Part shown: positions 21,056 to 31,542 of the stretch, one piece after another
Layout: each line of letters begins with the position of its first letter
Numbering within the stretch: position 1 is the first letter of the stretch
Translations under genes and position numbers: made by a program
Assembly: GCA_009760885.1 (NCBI GenBank)
Contig: CM019710.1
Coordinates: 5,178,186 to 5,242,185 of the forward strand
DNA length: 64,000 nt
Direction of reading: 5' to 3'
From: Achatina immaculata
Taxonomy: Eukaryota; Mollusca; Gastropoda; Stylommatophora; Achatinidae
Notes under the pieces: generated by a model
What the model was told of the DNA's origin: nothing
Seen by the model: the letters and a program-made list of their open reading frames with translations, nothing else
Database searches by the model: none

Positions 21056-21414
21056 ATGGTGGTTGGAGGAGCGAAATTAAAGGCCAGACTAGACTATCCA
21101 TATGGGGGTCTTCTTCTTCTTCTTCTTCGTTGTTCACTCAGATATCGAGTCGAATCTCTCTCACAAACGCGGCAAATTGTCCCATTTTTCAGCATCTCCG
21201 TAGAGCTTCTCTTGCCTGGGGTCTTGGGTCTGGACTGACCCTTTACTTGAGTGGGTCGTGTAGCTAGATGGATAAAAGGGAGGCGACTGCAGTAAAACTG
21301 GTTTTAAAAAAAATGTAGGTAGAGATGTATGGTGCAGTTTTACAAAGTGAGGGAGTGAGTGAGTACGGTGAGAAAAAACGAATAGAAAGTATGAGAATGT
21401 ATAAATGAAAAACA
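21056..21414. other. Unclassified stretch left of a Penelope-like motif
   Basis: It includes a (CTT)n run at about 21,112-21,128. No coding frame is recognised. It may be the body of the element whose end lies at 21,425-21,452. Confidence 0.3.
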
Positions 21415-21424
21415 TACAACATCC

Positions 21425-21452
21425 GATATTTCGGTGTGAGCCTTTTTCGAGG
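21425..21452 (-). other. Degenerate hammerhead-ribozyme-like motif of Penelope-type elements
   Basis: The minus strand reads AAGGCTCACACCGAAAT, a GGC/ACC stem-loop followed by GAAA. This resembles stem II and the GAAA core of hammerhead motifs described in Penelope-like retroelements. The expected CTGATGA core is lost. A related motif is at 56,611 and 58,669. Confidence 0.35.
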
Positions 21453-21967
21453 AGTACATGCAAAAGGAGACAAAAAAAAAAACGAAACAAAAAAAAAAAA
21501 CCAAGAACTTATCTGAATTTGGCCTCCTCCCGGAGTAGAAAACAGAAATGTGTGTAAGTAGAAGGAATGATTGTAGTAGAAGATTCCTTTCTTCTATCTA
21601 GCTAGATGGATTATAAGATTAAAGAAAATTCTAACTCCCGCGTTACAAACGGCACAGAAAAGCAGATCATCACTGGAATGCTAAGTTGAAGTTGGCATTT
21701 TCTGCGAAAGATCAGAAACTTAAACAAGTCCACAAACACACTACGTTCAAAAAGTATTTCCCTGCAGAGCTCCTGGTATCCTTTATGCTGTCTGTCTTAC
21801 TTTGACACGCATACACGGCTTTGTTAAAAAGAAAAAAAATCTTTATAGTTTTGTTCCGTTTTTTTTTTTTTTTGCTTTTCTTTTAAACCACCTTGTAAAA
21901 TAAATATAGACATGTCAGTTTTTTCCGATAAAAACACGGCTTATATGTATTAGAGTTAACTTAGTAT
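21453..21967. other. AT-rich unique stretch
   Basis: A runs near 21,474 and 21,490 and a T run near 21,858 are present. No gene is recognised. Confidence 0.4.
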
Positions 21968-22000
<33 letters not shown>

Positions 22001-22205
22001 GAACATTTAGGTACCCAAAGACACTATGGGCTTCCACAAGCGCGCTGTCTTTCAGCTTTTTCTCCGCTCTTGCCCTGGTGAGGCCCTTATTACTCAACAT
22101 CCTCTCTAGTATCCATCTCCATGTCTGCTTTAGTCTACACCTACTCGTGCTTTTCCTGAATTTTCAGTGCTACTTTTGGCAGTGAGTTTACCTGTCGCCC
22201 GAAGT
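21968..22205 (-). mobile_element. nLTR-D tail with (GA)n 3' tail
   Basis: The (CT)n run at 21,968-21,999 is the (GA)n tail on the minus strand. The adjacent minus-strand frame gives MLSNKGLTRARAEKKLKDSA and VEAHSVFGYL. It matches the copies at 33.5, 35.8 and 46.2 kb, with frame breaks. Confidence 0.8.
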
Positions 22206-22545
22206 TCGCGCCCCGGCTATAGCCAGCGAACTTAACTACCAAAGCACTTAAATCAACGTGTCTATATTTGGCCAAAGTTCAATCATTTTCTCGGACATGC
22301 CAGTACAATCACTTAAACTAGACCACTGAAACTAATACAATGCTCAGACCAGCGTGTCATCTTATGAGTCCAATATTCGACAACTATCACAAAATTACAG
22401 ACGCTGGAACTACTTTTTTTTTCTCTATTACAGGCGGATTGATACAACGGACTAAGACAGTTGGAACTGACAGGGGAAGATTTGACACACATACATTCAT
22501 TTTCATTCATCTGGAAAGTTAGATTCTTGTCTTGTTAATGCCATT

Positions 22546-22590
22546 GGGGGGGGGGGAGGGGGGGTAGGGGTTAGGGGAGAGGAGGGGGGC
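22546..22590 (+). other. G-rich tract, G-quadruplex potential
   Basis: A run of 11 G's followed by GGGG-type blocks separated by one to three bases satisfies the simple G3+N1-7 pattern many times over. The neighbouring CCAT array begins about 55 bp later. Confidence 0.7.
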
Positions 22591-22644
22591 GGAGACAACT
22601 TAGACAAAGAAAATAAATAAATTATCAGTGGATAAATTAGTTTT

Positions 22645-22839
22645 AATCCATCCATTCATCCATCCGTCTGTTCGTCCGTCTGTCTGTCCATCCACCCGTC
22701 CGTCCATCCATACATCCATCCATCTATCCGTCCCTCCATCCGTCCATACATCCATACATCCATAAATCCATCCATCCGTTCATCCATTATTTCATCTATC
22801 TATCCGTCCGTCTGACCGTCCATCCATCAATTAATTCAT

Positions 22840-22872
<33 letters not shown>

Positions 22873-24272
22873 AGCCCGTAAAACCATCCATCCGTCCATC
22901 CATCCATCCATCCATCCATCCATCCATCAGCCCGTACAACCATCCATCCATCCATCAGCCCGTAAAACCATCCATCCGTCCGTACGTACGTCCGTCTATC
23001 CATCCATCGGTCAGTCCGTCCGTCCATTCATCCATCCATCCGTCCATTTAATATCCATCCATCCATCCATCCATCCATCCATCCATCCATCCATCTGTCC
23101 ATCCATCCACCCATCTATCTATCTATCCATCCGTTCACCCATCCATCCTCCCATCCATACATCCATCCATCCGTCCGTTAATCCATTTATCCATCTGTCC
23201 GTCCGTCCATTATCCATCCATCCGTCCGTCCGTCCATCTATCCATCCATCCGTCCGTCTATCCATACATTCGTCCGTACATCCATCCATCCACCCATCCG
23301 TCTTTCCATCCATCCATTCATACATCCGTTCGTCCGTCAGTCCATCCATCCAACCATCCGTCCATCTATCCATCCATCCATCCATACATCCATCCGTCCG
23401 TCCGTCCATACATCCATCCATCCATCCATCCGTCCGTCCGTCCATTCATCCCTCCATCCATCCGTCCACCTGTCCGTCCATCCATCCATCCCTACATAGT
23501 ACGTACATCCATCCATCCATCTGTCCATCTATCCATCCATCCATTCATCCATCCATCCAGCCATCCATCCATCCGTCCGTCCGTCCATCCTTCCATCCAT
23601 CCATTCCTCTGTCTCTCCATCCATCCGTCTGTCCGTCCATCCATCCATCCATCTACATATCCATCTATCGATCCATCTATTCATCCATACATCCATTTAT
23701 ACACCTATCCATCCATCCATCCATCCATCCATCCATCCATCCATCCATCCGTCCGTCCATCTGTCCGTCCATCCATCCGTCCGTCCGTCCATCCATCCAT
23801 CCATACATTCGTACATCCATCCATCCATCCATCCATCCATCCATCCATCTGTCCGTCTGTCCATCCATCCATACATCCATCCATCCGTCTGTTGGTCCGT
23901 CCGTCCATCCATCCATCCATACATCCATCCACCAGTCCGTCCGTCCGTCCGTCCATCCATACATCCATCCATCCACCCGTCTATCCATCCATCCATACAT
24001 ACATACATACATCCGTCCCTCCATCTATCCACACATCCATCCATTCATCCATCCATCCATCTAGCCACCCATCCATCCATTCATCCATACATCCATCCGT
24101 CCGTCCATCAATCCGTTCGTCCGTCCGTTCATCCATACATCGATCCATCCAAACATCTATCCATCCATCCATCCATCCATCCATACATCCATCCATTGGT
24201 CGGTCAGTCCATCCATCCGTCCTTTCGCCCATCTGTCCGTTCGTCCATCCATCAGTTCATCCATCCATCTAT
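22645..24272. repeat. (CCAT/CCGT)n tetranucleotide array (~1.6 kb)
   Basis: Tetranucleotides catc, cgtc and variants continue with only point changes. Motifs such as cagcccgtaaaaccatccat recur (near 22,872 and 22,956), showing block duplications. The minus-strand frames rich in MDGW and TDG follow from the repeat. Confidence 0.95.
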
Positions 24273-24571
24273 AAGTACATAATATAATTCCAACGAGACG
24301 TTGGTCCTTCTCTCTGTTTGTTTCGCAGATCACATATAACATTAATCTTCCCAAGCACCTATCCAATAAGTTTGTCCATCAGGACCAATGAACTGGAGGT
24401 GAGAAGGGGGAGGGTGCACTGTCCTCTGTCCCGGATGTCTTTATGTGTTCTAATTGGGCCCAGAAAGGCCTCCCTTGTTTCAGAAAGGGGTCCTATGGTA
24501 AATGAAAATAAACGATGGTTTATCAGTACAGCACTTGGTGTAAAAGTCTAGCTCCTCACAGATCAATAATC
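24273..24571. other. Unique stretch, no recognised gene
   Basis: A short open frame of about 77 codons has no recognisable motif. Confidence 0.4.
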
Positions 24572-24698
24572 AGTCCCACAAAGTTTCCCAACAATCCTTC
24601 TGCCTTTTTTTTAACCACTCACAAAAAGTCTTCTTTTTATAAGTCAAAGTTCTACATGGATAACTTGAGGGAAATCACCCCAAAAATTTAACTATTAC
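24572..24698. repeat. Dispersed repeat R2, copy 2
   Basis: It parallels 20,925-21,055, including tataagtcaaagttctacat and ccaaaaatttaactatta. It has many substitutions, so both copies are old. Confidence 0.6.
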
Positions 24699-25014
24699 AA
24701 AAAAAAGGCCCTTAACTTGTTCTGTTACACCGGGCCTGCGTTCTAAATTCTTCATCCTCTGAGTTCATTGGTTCGTCCTTTCCATCCATCTAACAGTCCA
24801 TACATCCGTTGGGTCATGCATCTATCCTTTAATTAATCTACCATCAGACGCTTCTGAAATGTGAATCTAGGCTTGTTATGCCAAAGAGGCACCTAGAGGA
24901 TCTCTCGTTAATGTCAAGATTTTCCTGTCTACGCCGAACATAAGAACAGTGGTTCTTTACATTTTCCTTTAGGTGTGAAGGTGATGAATATGTTGTAGCA
25001 CAGGCATAGTGTCA
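24699..25014. other. Unique stretch
   Basis: No gene or repeat is recognised. A few ccatcc motifs near 24,780 may be outliers of the upstream array. Confidence 0.4.
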
Positions 25015-25204
25015 GGTAGTAGTATGTTATGGTGGCTATTTCTTGGTGGTAATTAGTTAAAGCGGCTATTTTTATGATGGTGGCGTGAGGCGGCTATTTC
25101 TTGGTAATAGTGAGTTAAGGCGGCTATTTCTTGGTAATAGTGAGTTAAGGCGGCTATTTCTTGGTAATAGTGAGTTAAGGCGGCTATTTCTTGGTAGTAG
25201 TGAG
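25015..25204. repeat. 30-bp minisatellite, left part
   Basis: The unit is ggcggctatttcttggtaat plus agtgagttaa. This array continues at 25,478 and is split by an nLTR-A insertion. Confidence 0.92.
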
Positions 25205-25477
25205 GCTGGCTAGTGAAGAGGATTAAAGAAAGAAAACTGAAAAATTTTGGGCACATTAAACGTCATGATAATTTAGAGAAGACTGTATTGGAAGGATACA
25301 TAATGGGAAAAAGAAAAAGAGGAAGACCAAGACGAAGATGGCTGCAAGACATCGTTGACGGTCTGGAAATGGATGCAACAGCAGCAGCAGGCCATCTTGC
25401 TCACAACCGAGAGGCCGACAGGAGTGCTGTCTGGGAGGCAAAGTTCCGCAAGGGACATGGAAATGAATGAATGAATG
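25205..25477 (+). mobile_element. nLTR-A insertion splitting the 30-bp minisatellite
   Basis: The frame runs to a TGA at 25,468-25,470: KRIKERKLKNFGHIKRHDNL, GKRKRGRPRRRWLQDIVDG and FRKGHGNE. The tail is (TGAA)n. agtgag at 25,199-25,204 and 25,478-25,483 is a candidate 6-bp duplication, and the minisatellite resumes in phase. An extra alanine codon appears in its AAAGHLAHN segment. Confidence 0.9.
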
Positions 25478-25915
25478 AGTGAGTTAAGGCGGATATTTCT
25501 TGGTAATAGTCGGCTATTTCTTGGTAATAGTGAGCTAAGGCGGCTATTTCTTAGTAATAGTGAGTTAAATCGAATATTTCTTGGTAATAGTCGGCTATTT
25601 TTTTGTAATAGTGAGGTAAGGCGGCTATTTCTTTGTAATAGTGAGTTAAGGCGGATATGTCTTGGTAATAGTCGGCTATTTGTTTGTAATAGTGAGTTAA
25701 GGCGGCTATTTCTTGGCAATAGCGGGTTGAGGGGGCTATTTCTTGGAAAGGGTGTGTTGACACGGCTATTTCTTGGTAACAGTGATTTAAGGCGGCTATT
25801 TCTTGGCAATAACGGGTTGAGGGGGCTATTTCTTGGAAAGAGTGTGTTGACACGGCTATTTCTTGGTAACAGTGAGTTAAGGCGGCTATTTCTTGGTAGT
25901 AGGGAGTTCAGGGGC
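25478..25915. repeat. 30-bp minisatellite, right part
   Basis: The same 30-bp unit continues with shorter 18-bp units (tcggctatttcttggtaa) and a variant ending gggttgaggg or tgtgttgacac near 25,720-25,870. The variant pair repeats once as a block. Confidence 0.92.
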
Positions 25916-26227
25916 TATGTCCTACTAACAGGTAATGGAAAATGGTGCAGTACTTCTTTAACAGACTCCATCGTCATGGGGACAAATGTGATCACTGCCT
26001 CGTTACCCAGACTGGAACTGGGACAAGGAATGTTTCTCTGGCAGCATCAACGTAGAAGTGGGACAGGATGTGAATGGGTCTGATTCTCAGAATCTGACGC
26101 TGGAAACCCTATCCTGGAAACGCTATAAGAGTGTAGGATAGGAAGCTCTAGTTTTGACACCTGTGATAACATGTTTTCACCTTAACCCAGTTATTTTTTT
26201 TAATCCACATAAGTATACAGCATAAGC
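25916..26227. other. Unique stretch
   Basis: No recognised gene or repeat. Confidence 0.4.
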
Positions 26228-26470
26228 GCGCATGAGTGGCATAGTGGGTAGTGGTCTCATATCTGACATGGATATCGATGGTTCAAGTCCAGGCGAAGAC
26301 GACCCAGTAACCAAAGCGTAGAAATGGCCACGTCTCCTTCGGTCGGGGCTGGGAAAGGAAAAGCGACCAGGGATGATCCTGGGCCATGTGACTCTCCAGT
26401 GTACTATCAGGTCAAGGACATGGACACAAACACCACAACAATCCTAAACTCTTCTAGGATTTGACAGAAC
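26228..26470 (+). mobile_element. SINE-2, tRNA-derived
   Basis: A box tggcatagtggg (26,237-26,248) and B box ggttcaagtcc (26,280-26,290) are followed by a body containing agaaatgg, gctgggaaaggaaaagcgac, cagggatgatcctgggcca and a gtgactctccagtgtac end. The body resembles that of the other SINEs here. Confidence 0.8.
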
Positions 26471-26733
26471 TGGTGCCGTGGTGGTATAGTGGTTAGAGCT
26501 ACTCATCTGCCGATCAGAAGTTCCCTGGTTCGACCGACCAGCACCTGGGTGAAGCCAGCCTCCAAAAAACAAACAAAAAAATGGGTTACCTGGATTTACC
26601 TGGGAAAGAAAATGGTAGCTGGGACGGGTGTTGCCACCCCCACCCAACTCATGTTGCCGTAGCGGCCTAGAAATGTGAAGGCGCCAACACTTCATACCCA
26701 GAAGGGGATTCAAATGCTACGGGACTTAGATTT
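26471..26733 (+). mobile_element. SINE-3, near full-length tRNA-derived SINE
   Basis: A box tggtatagtggttagag begins at 26,482 and B box ggttcgaccgacc lies at 26,527-26,539. The body has cagcctccaaaaaa, atgggttacctgg, cctgggaaagaaaatgg, gcggcctagaaatgtgaagg and terminal aaatgctacgggacttaga. It abuts SINE-2 in the same orientation. Confidence 0.85.
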
Positions 26734-26764
26734 TCTTATAGCATTACTCGTTGTTAAGACGCCA

Positions 26765-27127
26765 TAACAATTGGAGGTTATGAAATACCAGAGATTAGAT
26801 ATGCTGATGACACAGTATTACGGTCCACAACACAAAATGGAATGGGAAAAAAATAATGAAGAAGGCTGGCTAGTAAGGAAGATTAAACAGAGCAAACTTA
26901 AATATTTTGGACACATGCGTCGCGGTAATTTAGAGAAGACCATCTTGGAAAGGTACATAACAGGAAAAAAGAAAGAGAGGAAGACCAAGGCGAAGGTGGC
27001 TGCAAGACATCGTTGATGATCTACGAATAGATGCATCAGCAGCAGGCCATCTTGCTTACAACCGAGAAGCCTACAGGAGAGCTGTTAGAGAGGCAAAGTT
27101 CCGCAAGGGACATGCAAATGACTGACT
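26765..27127 (+). mobile_element. nLTR-A copy with internal deletion joining the YADD motif to the tail
   Basis: It encodes TIGGYEIPEIRYADDTVL (YADD at 26,800-26,811). After about 30 bp it jumps to EEGWLVRKIKQSKLKYFGH, a shifted KRKRGRP segment, and the gcatcagcagcaggccat end. The deletion removes the segment between the reverse transcriptase palm and the ETW-to-tail region. It is the only nLTR-A copy here showing the catalytic motif. Confidence 0.85.
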
Positions 27128-27629
27128 GGCTGATTATTTTTTCAAGGTATTTAACAAGAACATCATACATAATCTTCAGTAACTATGTCAATATATAATA
27201 CGACGCATCCCTTCCAGGCCCCACTCCATTCGCTATCTGGAGAATCTATTAGATAATATAGACCACCACACCAACCCCTCTCCTTTTTCGCGTCAGCAGA
27301 AGATCAGCCATTACTAAAAGGAGAAAGCCAGGAAACAGCTTTTAGATGAGAGTAGAGATGGAAGACTGAATAAAGCCAGCTCATGAGGTTGCTGTTGAGG
27401 GCAGACTTGTAAAGGCTTGCTTTTATAATTGCTTGTGCAGAAAAAAAATGGTGATTTATTATTCCTCATCCTATAATCTAGAACTTTTTCTTCTTGTGGG
27501 CTAGATATTTCTTGTCTGCAAGGGGTAGGATAAGTATTTTTCTTTCTTCTCTTTTTATTGCTAATTTATTATTATTTTTTTATTGGAATATTCCTAACAG
27601 AAAATAATTAATATTTTACTCATTTTGAA
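27128..27629. other. AT-rich unique stretch
   Basis: No recognised gene or repeat. Confidence 0.4.
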
Positions 27630-28055
27630 GTTTTTTTATGCTTGATTCTGTATGAGAGTTTTTTTAAATGTTTGATTCTGAATGAAAAGTGTTTTTTATT
27701 GTTTGATTCTGTATGAGAAGTGTTTTTTAATGTGTGATATCTATATGAGCAGCGTTTTTTTATATTTGATTGTTTATGAGAAGTGATTTTTATGTTTTTT
27801 TCTATATGAGAAGTTTTTTTTTATATTTAATTCTGTGTGAGTAGTCATTTTTGTGTTTGATTCTGTATGAGATGTTTTATGTTTGATTTTGTGTGAGAAG
27901 TGTTCTTTATGTTTGATTCTGTATGAAGAGTCTTTTTTAATTATTAATCATCTATGAGAAGTTCTTTTCATGTTTGATTTTGTATGAGAAGCTTTTTATG
28001 TTTGATTCTGTATGAGAAGTTTTTTATGTTTGGTTCTGTATGAGAAGTGTTATTT
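27630..28055. repeat. ~29-bp minisatellite
   Basis: The unit tttgattctgtatgagaagt plus gttttttatg repeats about 14 times with 24-33-bp spacing and many substitutions. Confidence 0.88.
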
Positions 28056-28375
28056 TTTTCTGTTATTTTGGTGTTGTTTGTTCTTTCCTGTTTTGACCTT
28101 TGGGATATTCCTTGATTTTGTAATCATGTTTTCCTGGTTTCTTTGTTTTTTTTTTCATTTTTGTCAATTTTTCTTTGATTTTTGTGTTTGTTTGGTTGTT
28201 TGTTTCTCTCGTTAAATCTGATTTTTCTTCTTTTTCTCTTTTTTTTCATATTCTTTCTTTCTTTGTTTCCTTACTTTCTTTCTTCAGTTTGCTTACCTTT
28301 TCTTGCATCCTTAGAGAGTTGTTAGTGGACACTCTATACTACCAAGACCGGCGAGCTTAAGGTGCTATAAACTAT
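28056..28375. other. T-rich stretch
   Basis: Low-complexity pyrimidine-rich sequence (ctttctttct type) without coding signal. Confidence 0.5.
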
Positions 28376-28420
28376 ATGTGTGTGAGTGTGTTTTGGAGTG
28401 TGTGTGTGTGTGTGGAGAAA
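28376..28420. repeat. (GT)n microsatellite
   Basis: Short GT dinucleotide runs at 28,377-28,390 and 28,397-28,414. Confidence 0.8.
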
Positions 28421-28865
28421 GGGGAGGGAGGGAGGCACCTGTTCTTCGGTGAGGGTAGTTGTTAAGTGAGTATGGAAGTTATCCGGCGTCATTTTCATCT
28501 CAGCAGCTTCCAGCACGGCTGACTCAAATCAGTTTCTATCTGGTGTAAGCCGAACCCAGGAACGACAACTCGTTTCTCTTTGTTTCTCCAAAGCTTGGCA
28601 CCCCAAAGTGCGCCCCAGCTTAATTCGCGCAGGCGCTTTCTCCGCACACTTCTTCTCCACTGGGCAAAGTCTTTCGCCAGTTCAGTCAAAAGTAGTATTT
28701 AATCAATGTTTCAAAGTCCAGTATCTCGAAGCCTGTATTCTCGCTAATCTGATTCAACTCAAAATGTCTCACAGAATTTATTCTCAAACTAAGTTTTCTG
28801 CGGCCATTTTCTTTTTAATAGCCCGTGCGGCAAATGAAAGTAAACTCTATCTCGAATTCTTTATA
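28421..28865. other. Unique stretch
   Basis: Mixed sequence with some CpG-rich parts near 28,590-28,640. The open frame from 28,608 that joins the retrotransposon tail downstream looks accidental upstream of residue ~85. Confidence 0.4.
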
Positions 28866-29420
28866 CGTATTACTATGGCTATATCTAAGAAACAGAATCC
28901 ACCAGCATGCAGTATAAAATTAAACAGAACTATTCTAAAGCAGGTGCAGAAATTCAAATACCTTGGAGCATTAACAACTTCAGATGGGAAGTGCAGAACA
29001 GAAATTAGGAACAGAATAGGCCAAGCAAAGACTGCATTTCAGAGAATGAGAAACATATTAGATAACACATCCTTATCAATGAATGTTAGAAAACGAGTCC
29101 TAAAATGCTATATTGAACCTATCTTGTTATATGGAAGTGAATCATGGACAATAGGCAGGTGTGCACAAAAATCATTGGAAGCAGCAGAAATCTGGTTTAT
29201 TAGAAAAATATTGCGAATCCCCTGGACAGCAAAAATAACTAATGAAGAATGTAGGAGAAGAGCTGGAGAGACAAAAAACCTTGTCAAAAAGATAAGAGAG
29301 TGACAATGTACTTTCATAGGACATGCAATGAGAAGACGGGGCATTGAAAATATTATAACAACAGGAAAAATAGAAGGAAGAAGATCAGGAAGACCAAGAG
29401 AAATGATACTGGACAGTTCC
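28866..29420 (+). mobile_element. nLTR-B, longest coding stretch of the family, one in-frame stop
   Basis: The frame reads AISKKQNPPACSIKLNRT, VQKFKYLGALTTSDGKCRTE, RNRIGQAKTAFQRMRNIL, RKRVLKCYIEPILLYGSESW, EIWFIRKILRIPWTAK and RRRAGETKNLVKKIRE. A TGA at 29,301-29,303 stands where other copies have Arg, followed by QCTFIGHAMRR and a frame slip in the RS-GRP region. It lacks the 3' end and (GAT)n tail. It supplies the FKYLG segment deleted from the 10-kb copy. Confidence 0.88.
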
Positions 29421-29649
29421 CATTTTGGTGGTGAAGCCTGCTAAAGAAGTACTACATAGCTCCCTTCTTTTTATGCATGAGATCGCCACGGAGTTCTTCC
29501 TGTGGGAGGGTATGGCTGTCTTATATACTTGCGGCAAGGTCCAGGAACCATAATCTACTCCCGCTGAGTACTGCCGTCATGGATGACGTTTATAAAGCTT
29601 CTGTACCTCCTGTGAGGCAACAGAGGACATTGAGCATGATGTGCCTCTA
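29421..29649. other. Unique stretch
   Basis: No recognised gene or repeat. Confidence 0.4.
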
Positions 29650-30335
29650 AAAACTATCGGGGAAGTTTGGTAGGGAAGTTTAGTTTGGGAAATCTATTTG
29701 GGAAGTCTGTTGTGGAAGTCTGGTGAGGAAGTCTAGTGGGGAAGTCTGGTGGAGGAAGTCTAGTGGGGAAGTCTAGTGGGGAAGGCTGGTGGAGGAAGTC
29801 TAGTGGGAAAGTCAAGTGGAGAAGCCTAGTAGGAAAGTCTGGTGAGAAAGTCTAGTGGGCAAGACTAACGAAGAAGTCTGGAAGGAAAATCTAGTGGGGA
29901 AGTCTAGTTAGGAAGTCTAGTAGGAAAGTCTAGCGGGGGAAGTCTAGTGAGGAAGTCTAGTTGGGAAATCTAGTGGGGAACTCTGGTAGGGAGGTCTAGT
30001 AGAGAAATCTTATTTTAAAAGTTCGGAGGAAATGTTTCGTGGGAAAGTCTAGTTGGGATGCTTGGTGAGGAAGTCTAGTGGAGAATCTGGTAGGAATGTC
30101 TAGTGGAGAAGTCTGGTAGGGAAATCTAGTGAGGAAGTCTGGTAGGGAAGTCTAGTAGGGAAGTCTAGTGGGGAAGTCTAGTGGGGAAGTTTGGTAGGGA
30201 AGTCTAGTGGATAAACCTCATGGAGAAGGTCGGTGGGAATATTTGGTGGGAAAGTCTAGTGAGGAAGTCTAGTTGGAAAGTCCCATGGGGAAGTCAGAAG
30301 AGGAAAAATAATGGGGAAACCCGGTGAGGAATAAA
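29650..30335. repeat. 14-bp minisatellite (~45 units)
   Basis: The unit gaagtctagtgggg has frequent substitutions (ctggt, tagta). It is old and degenerate. Confidence 0.9.
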
Positions 30336-30349
30336 TATATTTTACACTA

Positions 30350-30565
30350 ATTTAACTCTTTCTCTGCCAGAATAAAGTTTCATTCTCTGCCTGAATAAAG
30401 TTTCTTTCTCTGCCTGAATAAAGTTTCTTTCTCTGCCAGAATAAATTTCCTCTGCCAGAATAAAGTTTCTTTCTCTGCCAGAATAAAGTTTCTTTCTCCA
30501 TCAGAATAAAGTTTCTTTCTATGCCAGAATAAAGTTTCTTTCTCTGTCAGAGTAAAGTTCTGATG
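30350..30565. repeat. ~24-bp minisatellite
   Basis: The unit tctctgccagaataaagttt plus cttt is present in about nine copies. Confidence 0.9.
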
Positions 30566-30654
30566 ATAAATTTGGGTAGAAAGAAACTGGAAAGAAGTTA
30601 CTCTATAGTTTAAAAATGTGGGTTTGATTAGAAAAGTGTTGCTTTTCATTTTAT

Positions 30655-31130
30655 GTCAATCAGTCAGTCATTTTATGTTCCTCGGGAACTTTGCCTCCTT
30701 AACAGCTCTCCTGTAGGCCTCTCGGTTGTAAGCAAGATGCCCTGCTGTTGATGCATCCATCTGCAGTTTATCAACGATGTATTGTAGCCATCTTCGCCTT
30801 GGTTGTCTTCTCTTTCTTTTTCCAATTATGTACCCTTCCAAGACTGTCTTCTCTAAATTTTCATGTCGTTTAATGTGTCCAAAATATTTTAAGCTTTCTC
30901 TGTATAATCCCCTTTACCAGCCAACCTTCTTCAATATTAAATTCTTGTAGTACGGATATATTTGTTCCTATTTTTTTTTCTTTTTGACCATGGTATTTGG
31001 AGAACTCTTCTGTAGCATTTACATTCAAAGGCATTTATGTGTTTCTCAGCTGTTTTGTTAAGTGTCCAGGTCTCACAGGCATATTTAGCGATGGGAAAGA
31101 TGCATGTCCTTAAAAATCTCATTTTATGTA
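30655..31130 (-). mobile_element. nLTR-A tail
   Basis: The minus strand gives MRFLRTCIFPIAKYACETW, TLNKTAEKHINAFECKC and YRRVLQIPW, then frame breaks before the GHIKRH and KRKR segments and the AGHLAYNREAYRR region. It extends further 5' than most A copies (RTCIFPIA). The 3' tail is a short gactgactga run. Confidence 0.85.
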
Positions 31131-31542
31131 GAGTTTGTGCTAAATATTCCTCCGAGCATTTTTTTTCACATAGGCGTGCAAAATTTACCAGCACTGCCAA
31201 TCCTCTGTTTTGGAGCAAAGGGGTTAAGGAATGTGCGTGATGACCGTGGAAAAAAAAATGTCTTGTATCACTTTCCTGTGCGCAAACTTCGTTCTTTCAG
31301 CATCTCTAAACAGTTGCACGCGGTGTACCTTATTTAAAGAGATTGCCAAGGAGAATAGTAGTAACACTTTTATCTTATACCTCGAAGAATTGCGAGTATA
31401 TGGGGGTGGGGGGGAGGATTAGACCTGGAGTGAAGAGAGATGTCAGGTCCAGGAGAGATATTAATGGACGGAATGTATCTCTGCCTCACAGTTCGGGACT
31501 CTGGGATGGCGAGAATGATATGAGAACTGAGATACGAGATGA
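31131..31542. other. Unique stretch
   Basis: No recognised gene. A short G run lies near 31,404-31,414. Confidence 0.4.

Noticed and set aside
22645..24272. Telomeric repeat
   Set aside because: The units are CCAT/CCGT tetranucleotides, not a TTAGGG-type hexamer.
22836..24287. Frames rich in MDGW and in SIHP
   Set aside because: Translation of the CCAT/CCGT tetranucleotide array.
28608..29303. 231-residue frame treated as one protein
   Set aside because: The first ~85 residues come from unrelated flanking sequence. Only the remainder matches the nLTR-B family.
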